64,000 bases of DNA from Ptiloglossa arizonensis (lineage: Eukaryota > Arthropoda > Insecta > Hymenoptera > Colletidae). The DNA is taken from NCBI RefSeq assembly GCF_051014685.1, contig NW_027478520.1:434001-498000 (forward strand). Reading direction: 5' to 3'. Below, one piece after another: positions 62,396-64,000 of this stretch (its first letter is position 1; each line of letters opens with the position of its first letter). A program made the translations under genes and the position numbers. The notes under the pieces are model-generated. The model was not told the DNA's origin, ran no database searches, and saw nothing but the letters and a program-made list of their open reading frames with translations.

Positions 62396-64000
62396 ATGCA
62401 TCTGAAAATAGAAACTCGCCCGATTACAAAGGTATGTGTATATTTGACCTAGGCCATTCCAGTTATTGGTTTCGAGTATCAGACCAGCGAAAATTTTGAT
62501 GGTTTCTCAACCATTCCTTAACTTCAAACTCCCATATCTCGCGAACAAATTGACGAACTCGAGAAATTCCTGATGCATCTGAAAGTAGAAACTCGCCCGA
62601 TTACAAAGGTATGTGTATATTTGACCTAGGCCATTCCAGTTATTGGTTTCGAGTATCAGACCAGCGAAAATTTTGATGGATTCTCAACAATTCTTTACCC
62701 ACAAACACCCATTTCTCGCGAACGGATTGACGAACACGAGAAATTCCTGTTGCATCTGAAAGTAGAAACTCGCCCGATTACAAAGGTATGTGTATTTTTC
62801 CCCTAGGCCATAGTAGTTATTGGTTTCGAGTATCAAACTTGCGAAAATTTTGATGGTTTCTCAACCATTCCTTAACTTCAAACTCCCATATCTCGCGAAC
62901 GGATTGACGAACTCGAGAAATTCCTGTTGCATCTGAAAGCAGAAACTCGTCCGATTACAACGGTATGTGTATTTTTGCCCTAGGCCATAGTAGTTATTGG
63001 TTTCGAGTATCAGACTTGCGAAAATTTTGATGGTTTCTCAAGCATTCCTTAACTTCAAACTCCCATATCTCGCGAACGGATTGACGAACTCGAGAAATTC
63101 CTTTTGCATCTGAAAGCAGAAACTCGCCCGATTACAAAGGTATGTGTATTTTTCCCCTAGGCCATAGTAGTTGTTGGTTTCGAGTATCAGATTTGCGAAA
63201 ATTGTGATGGTTTCTCAACCATTCCTTAACTTCAAACTCCCATATCTCGCGAACGGATTAACGAACTCGAGAATTTCCTATTGCATCTGAAACCAGAAAC
63301 TCGCCCGATTACTTCGGTTTGTGTATTTTTGCCCTAGGCCATTGTAGTTATTGGTTTCGAGTATCAAACTTGCGAAAATTTTGATGGTTTCTCAACCATT
63401 CCTTAACTTCAAACTCCCATATCTCGCGAACGGATTGACGAACTCGAGAAATTCCTGATGCATCTGAAAGTAGAAACTCGCCCGATTACAAAGGTATGTG
63501 TATATTTGACCTAGGCCATTCCAGTTATTGGTTTCGAGTATCAGACCAGCGAAAATTTTGATAGTTTCTCAACCATTCCTTAACTTCAAACTCCCATATC
63601 TCGCGAACAGATTGACGAACTCGAGAAATTCCTGATGCATCTGAAAGTAGAAACTCGCCCGATTACAAAGGTATGTGTATATTTGACCTAGGCCATTCCA
63701 GTTATTGGTTTCGAGTATCAGACCTGCGAAAATTGTGATGGATTCTCAACCATTCCTTACCCACAAACACCCATTTCTCGCGAACGGATTGACGAACACG
63801 AGAAATTCCTGTTGCATCTGAAAGTAGAAACCCGCCCGATTACAAAGGTATGTGTATCTTTACCCTAGGCCATAGTAGTTATTGGTTTCGAGTATCAAAC
63901 TTGCGAAAATTTTGATGGTTTCTCAACCATTCCTTAACTTCAAACTCCCATATCTCGCGAACGGATTGACGAACTCGAGAAATTCCTGATGCATCTGAAA
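62396..64000. repeat. 13-mer-type segment, cut by the window edge
   Basis: This matches 45.24-46.9 kb. 'gatgcatctgaaaatagaaa' occurs near 62,394 and 45,245 (offset 17,149). After about 62.9 kb the offset becomes 16,797 ('cgtccg' at 62,948 and 46,151), so about two monomers of the 13-mer are absent here. The last complete landmark, 'cctgatgcatctgaaa', reaches the window end; the array continues beyond. Confidence 0.85.

Larger units (their letters stand above)
1..64000. repeat. 177-bp satellite DNA array filling the window
   Basis: Every stretch of the window is a variant of the same unit of about 177 bp, always in the same orientation (about 360 copies). Landmarks recurring once per unit, in order: 'ttattggtttcgag', 'tatcagac', 'cgaaaattttgatgg', 'tctcaaccattcc', 'catatctcgcgaacgg', 'gacgaactcgagaaattc', 'gcatctgaaag', 'ctcgcccgatta', then a variable stretch of about 30 bp such as 'ccctaggccatagtag'. 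Typical spacing is 177 bp, for example 'tttctcaac' at 61 and 238. I saw no unit in reverse orientation and no non-satellite insertion. The long array, nucleosome-scale unit and nested higher-order repeats are typical of centromeric or pericentromeric satellites; that functional assignment is inference. I do not recognise it as a named satellite family. Confidence 0.98.

Noticed and set aside
1..64000. Open reading frames of 60-141 residues on both strands as genes
   Set aside because: All are translations of the satellite in frames that stay in register because the unit is a multiple of three. They share the 59-residue period, start and stop at monomer variants, and lack any recognisable domain or non-repeat context.
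1..64000. CRISPR array
   Set aside because: The repeated unit is 177 bp with no short direct repeat separated by unique spacers, and there are no cas genes.
1..64000. Human-type alpha satellite
   Set aside because: Unit length is 177 bp rather than 171, and no canonical CENP-B box is present; the closest match misses two core positions.
1..64000. Transposon, LTR or LINE insertion
   Set aside because: I followed the monomer landmarks across the window and found no gap in the series; the largest departures are a 28-bp gain and a 27-bp loss.
1..64000. Inversion of part of the array
   Set aside because: The landmarks appear in the same order and orientation throughout; no reverse-complement run was seen.
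1..64000. tRNA, rRNA or other RNA genes
   Set aside because: No conserved RNA gene motifs were seen; short hairpin potential recurs in every monomer and is explained by the repeat.

Overview
The whole 64 kb window is one uninterrupted tandem array of a satellite DNA. The monomer is about 177 bp, so there are roughly 360 head-to-tail copies, all in the same orientation, and both window ends lie inside the array. I found no protein-coding gene, RNA gene, transposon, CRISPR array, promoter or unique sequence. The open reading frames present are by-products of the repeat: 177 is 3 x 59, so a frame stays in register from monomer to monomer, and loss of one TGA per monomer opens 60-141 residue frames with 59-residue periodicity on either strand.

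The window suggests a eukaryotic chromosome with a large, well-resolved satellite block of centromeric or pericentromeric type. Nothing here identifies the species, and I do not recognise the monomer as a named satellite. My hand count on the consensus gives about 41% G+C and 10 CpGs per monomer against about 7.5 expected. CpG is therefore not depleted, which is unlike old, heavily methylated heterochromatin. This weakly favours a lineage with little CpG methylation, or an unmethylated or recently homogenised array.

Layout. 1-27 kb: a domain marked by monomers with 'cccctcggcaatag' and, up to about 23.8 kb, by a 176-bp class with 'attaccaactc'. Its higher-order repeats (HORs) are 4-mer (708 bp), 11-mer (1,945 bp), 9-mer (1,591 bp), 7-mer (1,238 bp), 3-mer (531 bp), 8-mer (1,414 bp; two adjacent copies and a third after an intercalated block) and another 7-mer (1,239 bp). 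27-30.6 kb: a different 7-mer (1,239 bp) built from monomers with 'tttcatctg' and 'gattgcaatgg'. 30.5-42 kb: monomers with 'tagcatcagaattgcg' or 'aactgtcttatctcg', and a 24-mer relationship with a 4,249-bp offset that carries a 150-bp and a 205-bp monomer. 42-64 kb: monomers with 'atatttgacctagg' and 'ttacccacaaacaccc', organised as a 13-mer (2,299 bp), a 25-monomer offset (4,423 bp), three copies of a 4-mer (708 bp), an 8-mer (1,414 bp) and a 3-mer (528 bp). Long-range copies link 41-43 kb with 58-60 kb, and 45-47 kb with 62.4-64 kb.

The picture is a satellite evolving by repeated local segmental duplication with many different period lengths, rather than by expansion of one dominant HOR. 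Nearly every monomer keeps an NruI site (TCGCGA) 18 bp before an XhoI site (CTCGAG), an A4T4 tract and a TTTCG/CGAAA inverted repeat. A subset carries a partial CENP-B-box-like match. Centromere function cannot be shown from sequence alone. Block borders were read by eye from landmark variants and are good to within tens of bases unless an exact coordinate is stated.
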